A stretch of DNA of 64,000 bases from Neisseria subflava (GCF_005221305.1 NZ_CP039887.1:1798001-1862000); one strand, 5' to 3'. Shown: positions 1 through 10,709, counted from the stretch's first letter. Numbers and translations are program-made. Notes: generated by a model from the sequence alone, not told the origin.

Positions 1-823
1 CACCTTTGTTTTTAAATGCAGAACCGCACAACATTGGTTGGATTTCACCTGCCAAAGTACGTTGACGCAATGCACCTACGATTTCTTCTTCGGTCAGCTC
101 TTCACCACCCAAGTATTTATCCATCAATTCTTCGCTGGCTTCTGCCGCGGCTTCAATCATGTTTTGACGCCATTCTTCAGCAGTTTCAACCAACTCAGCA
201 GGAATATCGCCATAGGTAAAGGTTGTACCTTTATCAGCTTCGTTCCAGATGATAGATTTCATTTTCAGCAGGTCAACAACACCACTGAAGCTATCTTCTG
301 CACCAACTGGGATTACGATAGGTACAGGGTTTGCGCGCAAACGGGTTTTCATTTGCTCGACAACGCGGAAGAAGTTGGCACCTTGACGGTCCATTTTGTT
401 TACAAATGCCAAGCGAGGAACTTGGTATTTGTTAGCTTGACGCCATACGGTTTCAGATTGAGGTTGAACACCACCTACTGCACAGTAAACCATTACTGCA
501 CCGTCCAATACACGCATAGAACGCTCTACCTCTACGGTAAAGTCAACGTGTCCTGGGGTATCAATGATGTTGAAACGGTGTTCAGGGAACTGTTTCGCCA
601 TACCGGACCAATAAGAAGTCACAGCAGCAGAAGTAATGGTAATACCACGCTCTTGCTCTTGCTCCATGTAGTCGGTAGTAGCAGCACCATCATGCACCTC
701 GCCCAATTTGTGGGTCAAACCGGTATAGAACAAAATACGTTCTGTAGTAGTGGTTTTACCCGCGTCGATATGAGCGGAAATACCGATATTGCGGTACAGG
801 CTGATCGGGGTCTTACGAGCCAT
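1..823 (-). CDS. fusA: Elongation factor G, N-terminal part (cut by window edge)
   Basis: EF-G is the GTPase that drives tRNA-mRNA translocation on the ribosome. Only the first 274 codons are in the window; the rest lies beyond the left edge. The start ATG is at 823-821, and the protein begins MARKTPISLYRNIGISAHID. The G1 P-loop AHIDAGKT is at residues 17-24, the switch region RGITI at 59-63, G3 DTPGH at 88-92 and G4 NKMD near 142. It is the third gene of the rpsL-rpsG-fusA str operon, 18 bp after rpsG, and no promoter or terminator is seen between them. Identification is secure from the GTPase motifs and gene order. Confidence 0.97.
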   Translation of the reverse strand, partial: MARKTPISLYRNIGISAHIDAGKTTTTERILFYTGLTHKLGEVHDGAATTDYMEQEQERGITITSAAVTSYWSGMAKQFPEHRFNIIDTPGHVDFTVEVERSMRVLDGAVMVYCAVGGVQPQSETVWRQANKYQVPRLAFVNKMDRQGANFFRVVEQMKTRLRANPVPIVIPVGAEDSFSGVVDLLKMKSIIWNEADKGTTFTYGDIPAELVETAEEWRQNMIEAAAEASEELMDKYLGGEELTEEEIVGALRQRTLAGEIQPMLCGSAFKNKG

Positions 824-841
824 TTTATTAGCCTTTCAAAA

Positions 842-1312
842 TTAGAAACGGAAGTGAGAGAATGCTTTGTTGGCTTCAGCCATGCGGTGTACTTCTTCAC
901 GTTTTTTCAACGCACCACCACGACCTTCGGACGCATCAATCAACTCGCCTGCCAAACGCAGGTCCATGGATTTCTCACCACGTTTGCGGGCTGCATCGCG
1001 AACCCAGCGCATTGCAAGAGCCAGACGGCGTGAAGGACGAACCTCAACAGGAACTTGGTAGTTTGCACCACCTACACGGCGGCTTTTCACTTCCACGATA
1101 GGTTTGGCGTTTGCAATGGCTTCGTTGAATACTTCGATTGCCGCTTTGCCGGTTTTTCTCTCGATTTGCTCCAACGCACCGTAAACGATACGCTCAGCAA
1201 CAGATTTTTTACCGTCAATCATCAATACGTTCATGAATTTAGTCAGCTCGACGCTGCCGAATTTAGGATCAGGCAATACATCGCGCTTGGGGACTTCTCT
1301 ACGTCTTGGCAT
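842..1312 (-). CDS. rpsG: 30S ribosomal protein S7
   Basis: S7 is a primary 16S rRNA-binding protein that nucleates assembly of the 30S head. The 156-aa product has the usual length and the typical N-terminus MPRRREVPKRDVLPDPKFGS, followed by the conserved KFMNVLMIDGKKSVAE block. In E. coli S7 also represses its own operon; no such site could be recognised here by eye. It lies between rpsL (117 bp upstream) and fusA (18 bp downstream), the standard str operon order. Confidence 0.98.
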   Translation of the reverse strand: MPRRREVPKRDVLPDPKFGSVELTKFMNVLMIDGKKSVAERIVYGALEQIERKTGKAAIEVFNEAIANAKPIVEVKSRRVGGANYQVPVEVRPSRRLALAMRWVRDAARKRGEKSMDLRLAGELIDASEGRGGALKKREEVHRMAEANKAFSHFRF

Positions 1313-1429
1313 TTTAATTTCCTTTAATCTATTCAGTCGGGTTAATTCCCATGAATACCCAATAGAGTATTCACTTACTCGGCCGTTGTTCAGCTTAGGC
1401 GGCCGACGTGCCTATTTGAGTCCCGATAA

Positions 1430-1801
1430 TTATTTAGGACGCTTAGCACCGTATTTAGAACGGGCTTGTTTACGGTCTTTAACACCTGCAGTATCCAAAG
1501 AACCGCGTACAGTGTGGTAACGTACACCTGGTAAGTCTTTTACACGACCGCCGCGAATCAATACGACGCTGTGCTCTTGCAGATTGTGGCCTTCACCGCC
1601 GATATATGAAATTACTTCAAAACCGTTGGTCAGGCGAACTTTACATACTTTACGCAATGCAGAGTTAGGTTTTTTAGGGGTAGTTGTGTATACACGGGTG
1701 CACACGCCACGTTTTTGCGGGCAAGCTTCCAGTGCAGGCACTTTGTTTACGTACACAGGCTTTTGACGGCCTTTGCGTACCAATTGGTTAATAGTTGGCA
1801 T
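1430..1801 (-). CDS. rpsL: 30S ribosomal protein S12
   Basis: S12 sits at the decoding centre and affects accuracy. The start was set at the ATG at 1801, giving 123 aa beginning MPTINQLVRKGRQKP. A 16-residue upstream in-frame extension has no conserved sequence. The streptomycin-relevant loops read TPKKPNSALRKV and GGRVKDLPGVRYH, so both key lysines (positions 43 and 88 by family numbering) are present and the classical resistance substitutions are absent. It is the first gene of the str operon, with its own promoter about 60-85 bp upstream. Confidence 0.98.
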   Translation of the reverse strand: MPTINQLVRKGRQKPVYVNKVPALEACPQKRGVCTRVYTTTPKKPNSALRKVCKVRLTNGFEVISYIGGEGHNLQEHSVVLIRGGRVKDLPGVRYHTVRGSLDTAGVKDRKQARSKYGAKRPK

Positions 1802-1856
1802 ATTTTCTCGTCCTGTTGAGTTAAATACTTGCCGACACCATGTCGACAAGATTAGA

Positions 1857-1886
1857 ATTATATTTTTATTGCAAGGGTTTAGTCAA
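1857..1886 (-). promoter_or_regulatory. Promoter of the rpsL-rpsG-fusA operon
   Basis: On the minus strand TTGACT (1886-1881) is followed by 18 bp and TATAAT (1862-1857), a near-consensus sigma-70 promoter. It lies downstream of the rpoC terminator and 56 bp upstream of rpsL, so the str operon can be expressed independently of rpoBC. Confidence 0.75.
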
Positions 1887-1940
1887 GCAAATGACTGATA
1901 AAGTTTGGTGTTTTCCAATTTATGTCTAAATTTTGGAAAC

Positions 1941-1971
1941 AAAGGCCGTCTGAAAGATTCAGACGGCCTTT
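1941..1971. terminator. DUS inverted pair between rpoC and rpsL
   Basis: AAAGGCCGTCTGAA and its reverse complement are separated by 3 nt. This is the typical neisserial DUS hairpin, a presumed intrinsic terminator and also an uptake signal. A further single DUS is at 2037-2050. Confidence 0.8.
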
Positions 1972-2077
1972 GGCATTTTAAACAAGTCCGCAATTTGGTT
2001 CTCTACTTATTTTTTCTTCATTGCTTTCCTTATTTATTCAGACGGCCTTAAACTCCACCCTCTTTTATGTCCTCTAA

Positions 2078-2113
2078 AAAATAAAACCGCAAGACTGGCT
2101 TGCGGTTTTATTT
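2078..2113 (-). terminator. Intrinsic terminator after rpoC
   Basis: AATAAAACCGCAAG pairs with CTTGCGGTTTTATT across a 5-nt loop, 20 bp past the rpoC stop. The U-rich side follows the stem when read on the minus strand. Confidence 0.85.
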
Positions 2114-2132
2114 TCACAATAATCCCAAGGGA

Positions 2133-5100
2133 TTATTCGTCTGAAGCTTCGGTTTCAGAAGTTTCTTGATCAGCTTGCTGCCATTGTTGATGACGGCTGC
2201 GGTGATAGGTCAAACCTGTACCGGCAGGAATCAAACGACCGACAATCACGTTCTCTTTCAAACCGCGCAGCTCGTCTTGTTTGCCCATAATAGCGGCCTC
2301 TGTCAAGACGCGTGTTGTTTCTTGGAACGATGCCGCAGAAATGAAGCTGTCTGTAGACAAGGAAGCTTTGGTAATACCCAGCAACACGTTTTCATAACGT
2401 GCAGGCTCTTTGTCTTCAGCCATGGCTTTTTCATTGGCAAGCATCACATCGCCACGCTCAACTTGCTCACCGGTAATGAACTCTGTATCACCGGAATCAA
2501 CAATGTTCACTCGACGCAGCATTTGACGGATGATGACTTCGATGTGTTTATCGGAAATCTTCACACCTTGCAGGCGGTAAACCTCTTGCACCTCTTGAAC
2601 AATGTAGCGAGCCAATGCTTCGATACCTTGCAGACGCAGAATGTCGTGTGGGTCTACGGCACCGTCTACGATGGTTTCACCGCGGTTTACCACTTGACCG
2701 TCGTGTACCAAAATCTGTTTCTCTTTAGAAATCAGGGTTTCGTATGCTACACCGTCTACGTCGGTAATAATCAGACGCTGTTTACCTTTGGTTTCTTTAC
2801 CGAAAGAAACGGTACCGGTAATTTCTGCCAACATACCTGCATCTTTCGGCACGCGTGCTTCAAACAATTCGGCTACGCGTGGCAGACCACCGGTAATATC
2901 GCGGGTTTTAGAAGACGCTTGTGGAATACGCGCCAATACATCACCCTTACCGACTTCCTGACCTTCACGGATGGTAATCACCGCACCGACCGGGAATGCC
3001 ATAGAAACAGGGGTAGTGGTACCTGGGATGCAAATTTCCAGACCGTTTTCATCCAACAGTTTGACAGTCGGACGTAACAGTTTAGAAGCACTAGAGGAAC
3101 GACGTTTACCGTCAATCACCACCAGAGTAGACAAACCAGTTACATCATCAGTTTGTTTCGCAACGGTAACACCCTCTTCCACGTTTTCGAATTTCACCAT
3201 ACCTGCGTGTTCGGTGATCATCGGACGGGTATGCGGATCCCAAGTTGCCAAGGTTTGACCGGCTTTAATGGCTTCGCCGTCTTGTACCAGCAGGATTGCA
3301 CCGTAAGGTACTTTGTGACGTTCACGTTCGCGACCGATATCGTCATGAATCACTACTTCACAAGAACGGCCGATGACAACCAACTCGCCTTTGTTGTTGG
3401 CAACGTAACGCATTTGGCTGCTGAAACGCGCTGTACCGTTGGATTTGGCTTCTACTTGGCTGGCTGCCGCCGCACGAGATGCCGCACCACCGATGTGGAA
3501 CGTACGCATGGTCAGCTGAGTACCTGGCTCACCAATGGATTGTGCAGCAATCACACCAACTGCCTCACCGGCATTAACCAGTTTACCGCGTGCCAAGTCG
3601 CGACCATAGCAGTGTGCACACAGGCCATGACGGGTTTTACAAGTAATCGGCGTACGGACTTTGACTTCATCGACACCGGATTGGTCGATCATATCTACCA
3701 GTTTCTCGGTCAACAACGTACCGGCTTCAACCAAAGTCTCTCCAGTCGAAGGATCGACAACATCAGAAGCAGTAACGCGGCCCAAAATACGATCGCGCAA
3801 TGCTTCAATCACATCACCGCCTTGCACAACTGCCTTCATGACAAAGCCGTCTGAAGTGCCACAATCGTCTTCAACAACGACCAAGTCTTGAGTTACGTCT
3901 ACCAGACGACGGGTCAGGTAACCGGAGTTCGCGGTTTTCAATGCGGTATCCGCCAAACCCTTACGCGCACCGTGGGTCGCAATAAAGTATTGCAATACGG
4001 TCAAACCTTCGCGGAAGTTTGAGGTAATCGGCGTTTCAATAATGGAGCCGTCAGGTTTCGCCATCAAACCACGCATACCGGACAACTGTTTAATCTGAGC
4101 CGCAGAACCACGGGCACCAGAGTCGGCCATCATGTAAATAGAGTTGAAGGACTCTTGGTCAACTTCGTTGCCGTCACGGTCGATGACTTTTTGTTTGGAC
4201 AGGTTGTCCATCATCGCTTTAGCAATCTTATCGCCGGCACGACCCCAAATATCGACCACTTTATTGTAACGTTCGCCGTTGGTCACCAAACCTTGACGGT
4301 ATTGGTCTTCGATTTCTTTAACTTCGGCATTAGCTTCAGCCAGCAAGGCTGCTTTTTCTTTCGGAATTTCCATATCGTCAACCGCAATGGAAATACCGCC
4401 TTTAGCCGCAAAACCGAAACCGGTATACATCAAGTGGTCGGCGAAAATAACAGTTTCACGCAAGCCGCACAGACGGAATGACGCATTAATCAGTTTAGAA
4501 ATTTCTTTTTTCTTCAGCGCTTTGTTGATGTACTCGAACGGCAGGCCTTTAGGCAAGATTTCGCTCAACAATGCACGGCCGACGGTTGTTTCGTAACGGT
4601 TAACGACAGGCTCAAACTCACCTGCTTCGTTTTTCACCCATTCACGCAGACGTACGGTAATTTTCGTACCCAGTTCAACCTGTTTGGTATGGTATGCACG
4701 ATGCACTTCTTTCACATCGGCAAACAGGCTGCCTTCGCCTTTGGCATTGATACGGTCGCGGGTCATGTAGTACAGACCCAATACAATGTCTTGGGAAGGT
4801 ACGATAATCGGTTCGCCGTTGGCAGGAGACAATACGTTGTTTGAAGCCAGCATCAGAGTGCGCGCTTCCATTTGCGCTTCCAAGCTCAATGGAACGTGTA
4901 CCGCCATTTGGTCACCGTCAAAGTCGGCGTTAAACGCGGCACATACCAACGGATGCAGCTGAATGGCTTTACCTTCAATCAGGATGGGTTCAAACGCTTG
5001 AATACCCAAACGGTGCAGGGTCGGCGCACGGTTCAGCATAATCGGATGTTCGCGGATGACTTCTTCCAAGATGTCCCATACTTCCGGTACTTCTTGCTCT

Positions 5101-6308
5101 ACCAATTTTTTCGCTGCTTTAACGGTAGAGGCCAGACCTTGTTTTTCCAGTTTATGGAAAATGAACGGTTTGAACAGTTCCAAAGCCATTTTTTTCGGCA
5201 GACCACATTGGTGCAGACGCAGGTATGGGCCTACGGTAATCACGGAACGACCGGAGTAGTCCACACGTTTACCCAGCAGGTTTTGACGGAAGCGGCCGCC
5301 TTTACCTTTAATCATGTCAGCCAATGATTTCAGCGGACGTTTGTTGGCACCGGTCATGGCTTTACCGCGACGGCCGTTATCCAACAGAGAGTCAACTGCT
5401 TCTTGCAACATACGTTTTTCGTTACGAACGATGATGTCAGGCGCATGCAGTTCCAACAGACGTTTCAGACGGTTGTTACGGTTGATAACGCGGCGGTACA
5501 AATCGTTCAAATCGGAAGTGGCAAAACGACCGCCATCCAATGGAACCAACGGACGCAAATCAGGCGGCAATACCGGCAGCACGTCCATAATCATCCATTC
5601 CAGTTTCATACCGGAACGGTGGAAGGCTTCCAATACTTTCAAACGTTTGGCGATTTTTTTGATTTTGGTGTCAGAACCGGTAGATTCCAGCTCTTGACGC
5701 AGGATTTCGATTTCGCCGGTAATATCCAAGGTACGCAGCAATTCGCGGATACCTTCTGCACCCATTTTGGCATCGAAGTCGTCGCCGTATTCGTCCAGTT
5801 TGTTGTAGTAATCGTCTTCAGTCAGCAATTGACGACGTTGCAACGGAGTCATGCCGGGATCGGTTACCACAAATGCTTCAAAGTACAATACGCGTTCGAT
5901 GTCGCGCAAAGTCATGTCCAGTACCATACCCAAGCGGGAAGGCAGAGATTTCAAGAACCAAATGTGGGCAACTGGTGCTGCCAATTCAATGTGGCCCATG
6001 CGTTCGCGGCGTACTTTGGACAGGGTCACTTCTACGCCACATTTTTCACAGGTTACGCCTTTAAATTTCAAGCGTTTGTATTTACCGCACAAACATTCAT
6101 AGTCTTTAACCGGGCCAAAGATTTTGGCGCAGAACAAACCGTCGCGCTCAGGTTTGAACGTACGGTAGTTGATGGTTTCAGGTTTTTTAACTTCGCCATA
6201 AGACCATGAGCGGATGGTTTCGGGAGAGGCAATACCGATTTTGATGGCATCAAACTCTTCTTCCATGCCGGCAGTTTGCAACGGATTAAATAAGTTCAAC
6301 AAATTCAT
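2133..6308 (-). CDS. rpoC: RNA polymerase beta' subunit
   Basis: Beta' carries the catalytic Mg-binding loop and much of the DNA channel of RNA polymerase. The ORF is 1391 aa, the usual proteobacterial length. The invariant NADFDGDQM motif is near residue 460. An N-terminal zinc-binding cluster (CLCGK...CEKCG) is near 70-90 and a second one (CKTRHGLCAHC) lies in the C-terminal half. The gene follows rpoB by about 157 bp and is closed by a strong terminator. A DUS is embedded in the coding sequence near 3846. No truncation or frameshift is seen. Confidence 0.99.
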   Translation of the reverse strand: MNLLNLFNPLQTAGMEEEFDAIKIGIASPETIRSWSYGEVKKPETINYRTFKPERDGLFCAKIFGPVKDYECLCGKYKRLKFKGVTCEKCGVEVTLSKVRRERMGHIELAAPVAHIWFLKSLPSRLGMVLDMTLRDIERVLYFEAFVVTDPGMTPLQRRQLLTEDDYYNKLDEYGDDFDAKMGAEGIRELLRTLDITGEIEILRQELESTGSDTKIKKIAKRLKVLEAFHRSGMKLEWMIMDVLPVLPPDLRPLVPLDGGRFATSDLNDLYRRVINRNNRLKRLLELHAPDIIVRNEKRMLQEAVDSLLDNGRRGKAMTGANKRPLKSLADMIKGKGGRFRQNLLGKRVDYSGRSVITVGPYLRLHQCGLPKKMALELFKPFIFHKLEKQGLASTVKAAKKLVEQEVPEVWDILEEVIREHPIMLNRAPTLHRLGIQAFEPILIEGKAIQLHPLVCAAFNADFDGDQMAVHVPLSLEAQMEARTLMLASNNVLSPANGEPIIVPSQDIVLGLYYMTRDRINAKGEGSLFADVKEVHRAYHTKQVELGTKITVRLREWVKNEAGEFEPVVNRYETTVGRALLSEILPKGLPFEYINKALKKKEISKLINASFRLCGLRETVIFADHLMYTGFGFAAKGGISIAVDDMEIPKEKAALLAEANAEVKEIEDQYRQGLVTNGERYNKVVDIWGRAGDKIAKAMMDNLSKQKVIDRDGNEVDQESFNSIYMMADSGARGSAAQIKQLSGMRGLMAKPDGSIIETPITSNFREGLTVLQYFIATHGARKGLADTALKTANSGYLTRRLVDVTQDLVVVEDDCGTSDGFVMKAVVQGGDVIEALRDRILGRVTASDVVDPSTGETLVEAGTLLTEKLVDMIDQSGVDEVKVRTPITCKTRHGLCAHCYGRDLARGKLVNAGEAVGVIAAQSIGEPGTQLTMRTFHIGGAASRAAAASQVEAKSNGTARFSSQMRYVANNKGELVVIGRSCEVVIHDDIGRERERHKVPYGAILLVQDGEAIKAGQTLATWDPHTRPMITEHAGMVKFENVEEGVTVAKQTDDVTGLSTLVVIDGKRRSSSASKLLRPTVKLLDENGLEICIPGTTTPVSMAFPVGAVITIREGQEVGKGDVLARIPQASSKTRDITGGLPRVAELFEARVPKDAGMLAEITGTVSFGKETKGKQRLIITDVDGVAYETLISKEKQILVHDGQVVNRGETIVDGAVDPHDILRLQGIEALARYIVQEVQEVYRLQGVKISDKHIEVIIRQMLRRVNIVDSGDTEFITGEQVERGDVMLANEKAMAEDKEPARYENVLLGITKASLSTDSFISAASFQETTRVLTEAAIMGKQDELRGLKENVIVGRLIPAGTGLTYHRSRHQQWQQADQETSETEASDE

Positions 6309-6425
6309 TTTTGCTCCTTGAAGGAAGTATTTTTACCGCATGGCGGATTTTCGATATTGGGAAACGGTACTTTTGATTTCAGACGGCCTAAATGCCGATT
6401 GCTTCATTCTTATTCTGAAACCGCT

Positions 6426-6457
6426 TTTTCAGACGACCTTGAAAGGCCGTCTGAAAA
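6426..6457. repeat. DUS-type hairpin between rpoB and rpoC
   Basis: TTTTCAGACGACCTT and AAGGCCGTCTGAAAA form an inverted repeat with one mismatch (one arm carries GACC instead of GGCC) and a tiny loop. It lies inside the rpoB-rpoC operon, where full termination would be costly, so it may be a leaky terminator or a processing site. A single DUS is at 6378-6390. Confidence 0.6.
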
Positions 6458-6465
6458 CTTCTGTT

Positions 6466-9400
6466 TTAGTAACGTTCCAAATCGATATCTAAGCCCAGTG
6501 AGCGAATCTCTTTAACCAATACGTTGAAGGATTCAGGCATACCGGCATCGATTTTATGTTCGCCTTTGACGATGTTCTCGTACATTTTGGTACGACCGTT
6601 CACGTCGTCAGACTTCACCGTCAGCATCTCTTGCAGCGTGTATGCCGCGCCGTATGCTTCTAATGCCCAAACCTCCATCTCACCGAAACGTTGGCCACCG
6701 AACTGAGCTTTACCGCCCAGAGGCTGCTGGGTAACCAGACTGTATGGACCGGTAGAACGGGCGTGCATTTTTTCGTCAACCAAGTGGTGCAGTTTCAGAT
6801 AGTGCATCACACCGACTGTAACCTTGCGGTCAAATGCTTCGCCTGAACGGCCGTCATACAGCGTAATTTGAGTTTTACTGTCGTTGAAGCCCAGTTTCTC
6901 AACCTCAGGATCTTCGCTTGGGTAAGCCAAGTTCAGCATTTCGCGGATTTCAGACTCTTTCGCACCGTCGAATACAGGAGAAGCGAAAGATGCACCTTTA
7001 CGCAGGTTGGAAGCCAATTCGATGATTTCTTCATCTGTCAGACTGTCCAAATCTTCTTTCTTACCGCTACCGTTGTAGAGTTTGTTCAAGAATTCACGCA
7101 GTTCGCTGGCTTTGCGTTGCTCTTTCAGCATACGGTCGATGCGTTCGCCGATACCTTTTGCCGCCCAACCCAAGTGAACTTCCAAAATCTGACCGATGTT
7201 CATACGGGAAGGTACGCCCAATGGGTTCAGTACGATGTCTACCGGACGGCCGTCAGCCATGTAAGGCATGTCTTCCACTGGCAGAATGCGTGATACCACA
7301 CCTTTGTTACCGTGGCGACCCGCCATTTTGTCACCGGCTTGCAGACGACGTTTGATGGCGATAAATACTTTCACCATTTTTTGTACGCCCGGTTGCAGCT
7401 CGTCGCCTTGGGTCAGTTTTTTCTTCTTGATCTCATACAACTCATCCGCTTCTTCGCGTTTTTGTTGCAGGCTCAATTTAATCAGTTCCAACTGTTTGGC
7501 CAAATCTTCGTCAGCCAGACGGATGTCAAACCAATCATGTTTGCTGGACAGGCTTGCCAAATATTCGGTAGTGATTTCACTGCCTTTAGCCAGCTTCATC
7601 GGACCACCATTGGCTTTTTGCCCAACAATCATACGCTCAATACGGTCGAATGCGTCATTATCAAAAATACGCAATTGATCGCCCAAATCTTGACGGTAAC
7701 GTTTCAATTCAGAATCAATAATGGATTGAGCACGTTTGTCGCGTTGGATACCTTCACGAGTGAAGACTTGAACGTCGATAACGGTACCGCTCATGCCGGT
7801 AGGCATACGCAATGAAGTATCTTTTACGTCAGACGCTTTTTCACCGAAGATGGCACGCAGCAGTTTTTCTTCAGGAGTCAGTTGGGTTTCGCCTTTAGGC
7901 GTTACTTTACCTACCAAGACATCACCGGCTTCTACTTCTGCACCGATATATACGATACCGGATTCATCCAAACGGTTTTGCATACGTTCGGACAAGTTCG
8001 GAATATCGCGGGTAATGTCTTCCGCACCCAGTTTAGTGTCACGTGCGACAACGTTCAGCTCTTCAATGTGAATCGAAGTGTAACGATCGTCCGCAGCCAC
8101 TTTTTCTGAAATCAGAATCGAGTCTTCATAGTTGTAACCGTTCCATGGCATGAAGGCGATGGTCATGTTTTGACCCAAAGCCAATTCACCCAAGTCGGTA
8201 GATGCACCGTCGGCCACCAAGTCACCACGTTGCAAAACGTCGCCTGCTTTTACGGCCGGACGTTGGTTGATGTTGGTAGATTGGTTGGAACGGGTGAATT
8301 TAACCAAGTTGTAAATATCGACACCCACTTCACCGGCAGTCGCTTCATCATCATGAACACGAACTACGACGCGGTTGGCATCTACATACTCAACCACACC
8401 ACCACGGCGGGCAACGATTGCAGTTGCAGAGTCAACGGCTACAGAGCGTTCGATACCGGTACCAACCATCGGTTTTTCAGGGCGCAGACACGGTACGGCC
8501 TGACGTTGCATGTTGGCACCCATCAATGCACGGTTCGCGTCATCATGTTCCAAGAATGGAATCAGAGATGCTGCAACGGATACCACTTGACCGGTTGCCA
8601 CGTCCATATATTGAACGCGATCAGGCGTTGCCATAATGGTTTCGCCTTTTTCACGACAAGTAACCAAGTCGCCAATCAAATTACCGTCTTTGTCCAAATC
8701 GGCATTCGCCTGTGCAATCACATAACGGCCTTCTTCGATAGCAGACAAGTAATCGATTTCTTCAGTTACTTTGCCATTGACAACACGGCGATAAGGGGTT
8801 TCCAAGAAACCATAATCATTGGTACGCGCATAAACGGACAATGAGTTGATCAAACCAATGTTTGGACCTTCAGGTGTTTCAATAGGACATACACGGCCAT
8901 AATGGGTCGGATGTACGTCTCGCACCTCAAAGCCTGCACGTTCACGAGTCAAACCGCCAGGACCCAATGCAGATACACGGCGTTTATGGGTTACTTCAGA
9001 CAATGGGTTAGTCTGATCCATAAATTGGCTCAATTGGCTGGAGCCGAAGAATTCTTTAATCGCGGCAGAAACAGGTTTCGCATTGATCAAGTCATGCGGC
9101 ATCAAGTTCTCAGATTCTGCTTGGTTCAAACGCTCTTTAACTGCACGTTCTACACGAGCCAAGCCGCTACGGAATTGGTTTTCAGTCAACTCACCCACAG
9201 AACGAACACGACGATTACCCAAGTGGTCGATATCGTCTACTTCGCCATGACCGTTACGCAGTTCAACCAATGTCGCAATAGAAGCAACAATGTCTTCAAC
9301 GCTCAGAACGTAACCGCCTTTTTCAGCTGCACCGGCCAAAGTCTCATTCAACAAACGGCCATACCAAGAGTTTTGTTGTGCTTCAGACAATTTTTGCTCG

Positions 9401-10644
9401 TATGTGCGCGTATTAAATTTCATACGGCCTACGCGAGACAAATCATAACTGTCTTCACTGAAGAACAAGCGGTTGAAGAGCTGCTCAACAGCTTCTTCGG
9501 TAGGCGGTTCGCCAGGACGCATCATGCGGTAAATCGCTACGCGTGCAGCCTGCTGATCAGCAGTTTCGTCTGTACGCAGAGTGCTGGAGATGTAGCCGCC
9601 TTGATCCAACTCATTGATATAAAGGGTCGTAATTTCTTTTACGCCATGGATATCAAGTTTAGCCAACAGTTCTTCTGTAATTTCATCATTAGCAGAAGCC
9701 AATACTTCGCCGGTTTCCGGATCAATCAGGTCAGCAGCCAATGCTTTGCCTATCAGGCTTTCTGGCTCTACATCCAAACGAGTCAAGCCTGCATTGGTAA
9801 TATCACGGATATTTTTCGCAGTAATGCGTTTACCTTTGGCGACCAGTACATTGCCTTCTTTATCCAAGATATCAACTTTGGCAGTTTCACCTTTCAGACG
9901 GCCTGCAATCAGATCAGTTTGAACACCGTTTGAAGACAAATAGAAAGTTTCTTTGTCGTAGAAAATATCCAAGATTTGTTCATTATTGTAGCCCAAAGCT
10001 TTCAACAAAATCGTAACCGGCATTTTACGGCGACGGTCGATACGGAAATACAGCAAATCTTTTGGATCAAATTCGAAATCCAACCATGAACCACGGTAAG
10101 GAATAATACGAGCAGAGAACAACAACTTACCGGAAGAATGTGTTTTACCACGGTCATGCTCAAAGAACACGCCAGGAGAACGGTGCAACTGAGAAACAAT
10201 CACACGCTCAGTACCATTGATGACAAAAGAGCCACTTGGCGTCATCAATGGGATTTCGCCCATATACACTTCGTTTTCACGAACTTCTTTTACAGTCGGC
10301 TTAGATGCTTCTTTATCTAAAATCACCAAACGGATACGGGCACGCAATGGCGCCGCATAAGTAATGCCACGCAATTGACATTCAGGAATATCGAACAAAG
10401 GCTCGCCCAATGTGTAATGTACAAACTCCAATCGCGCATAACCGTTATGGCTCACAATCGGGAAAATAGAATTAAATGCTGCTTGCAGACCATCATCAGT
10501 GCGTTGGTCAAAAGCATTTTCCAGCTGCAAAAATTTCGCATAAGAATCAATTTGGGTTGCCAGCAGGAAAGGAACATCTAAGACATTCTCTCGCTTTGCA
10601 AAACTCTTACGGATACGTTTTTTCTCGGTAAACGAATAGCTCAT
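6466..10644 (-). CDS. rpoB: RNA polymerase beta subunit
   Basis: Beta forms the active-centre cleft with beta' and contains the rifampicin pocket. The start was chosen at the ATG at 10644 (MSYSFTEKKRIRKSF), giving 1392 aa; a 17-residue upstream extension is not conserved. The rifampicin region reads GSSQLSQFMDQTNPLSEVTH followed by KRRVSALGPGGL, with no obvious resistance substitution. The gene is 260 bp past the rplL stop, after a processing-type hairpin and an attenuator-like hairpin, and is followed by rpoC. Confidence 0.99.
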   Translation of the reverse strand: MSYSFTEKKRIRKSFAKRENVLDVPFLLATQIDSYAKFLQLENAFDQRTDDGLQAAFNSIFPIVSHNGYARLEFVHYTLGEPLFDIPECQLRGITYAAPLRARIRLVILDKEASKPTVKEVRENEVYMGEIPLMTPSGSFVINGTERVIVSQLHRSPGVFFEHDRGKTHSSGKLLFSARIIPYRGSWLDFEFDPKDLLYFRIDRRRKMPVTILLKALGYNNEQILDIFYDKETFYLSSNGVQTDLIAGRLKGETAKVDILDKEGNVLVAKGKRITAKNIRDITNAGLTRLDVEPESLIGKALAADLIDPETGEVLASANDEITEELLAKLDIHGVKEITTLYINELDQGGYISSTLRTDETADQQAARVAIYRMMRPGEPPTEEAVEQLFNRLFFSEDSYDLSRVGRMKFNTRTYEQKLSEAQQNSWYGRLLNETLAGAAEKGGYVLSVEDIVASIATLVELRNGHGEVDDIDHLGNRRVRSVGELTENQFRSGLARVERAVKERLNQAESENLMPHDLINAKPVSAAIKEFFGSSQLSQFMDQTNPLSEVTHKRRVSALGPGGLTRERAGFEVRDVHPTHYGRVCPIETPEGPNIGLINSLSVYARTNDYGFLETPYRRVVNGKVTEEIDYLSAIEEGRYVIAQANADLDKDGNLIGDLVTCREKGETIMATPDRVQYMDVATGQVVSVAASLIPFLEHDDANRALMGANMQRQAVPCLRPEKPMVGTGIERSVAVDSATAIVARRGGVVEYVDANRVVVRVHDDEATAGEVGVDIYNLVKFTRSNQSTNINQRPAVKAGDVLQRGDLVADGASTDLGELALGQNMTIAFMPWNGYNYEDSILISEKVAADDRYTSIHIEELNVVARDTKLGAEDITRDIPNLSERMQNRLDESGIVYIGAEVEAGDVLVGKVTPKGETQLTPEEKLLRAIFGEKASDVKDTSLRMPTGMSGTVIDVQVFTREGIQRDKRAQSIIDSELKRYRQDLGDQLRIFDNDAFDRIERMIVGQKANGGPMKLAKGSEITTEYLASLSSKHDWFDIRLADEDLAKQLELIKLSLQQKREEADELYEIKKKKLTQGDELQPGVQKMVKVFIAIKRRLQAGDKMAGRHGNKGVVSRILPVEDMPYMADGRPVDIVLNPLGVPSRMNIGQILEVHLGWAAKGIGERIDRMLKEQRKASELREFLNKLYNGSGKKEDLDSLTDEEIIELASNLRKGASFASPVFDGAKESEIREMLNLAYPSEDPEVEKLGFNDSKTQITLYDGRSGEAFDRKVTVGVMHYLKLHHLVDEKMHARSTGPYSLVTQQPLGGKAQFGGQRFGEMEVWALEAYGAAYTLQEMLTVKSDDVNGRTKMYENIVKGEHKIDAGMPESFNVLVKEIRSLGLDIDLERY

Positions 10645-10709
10645 ATACACTCCGAAAAGCAATTTTAAATAATAGGCCGTCTGAAACAACGGCATGCATC
10701 AACCTGATA

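Noticed and set aside
38..1033. A 331-codon plus-strand frame over fusA and rpsG
   Set aside because: It crosses two certain ribosomal genes on the opposite strand.
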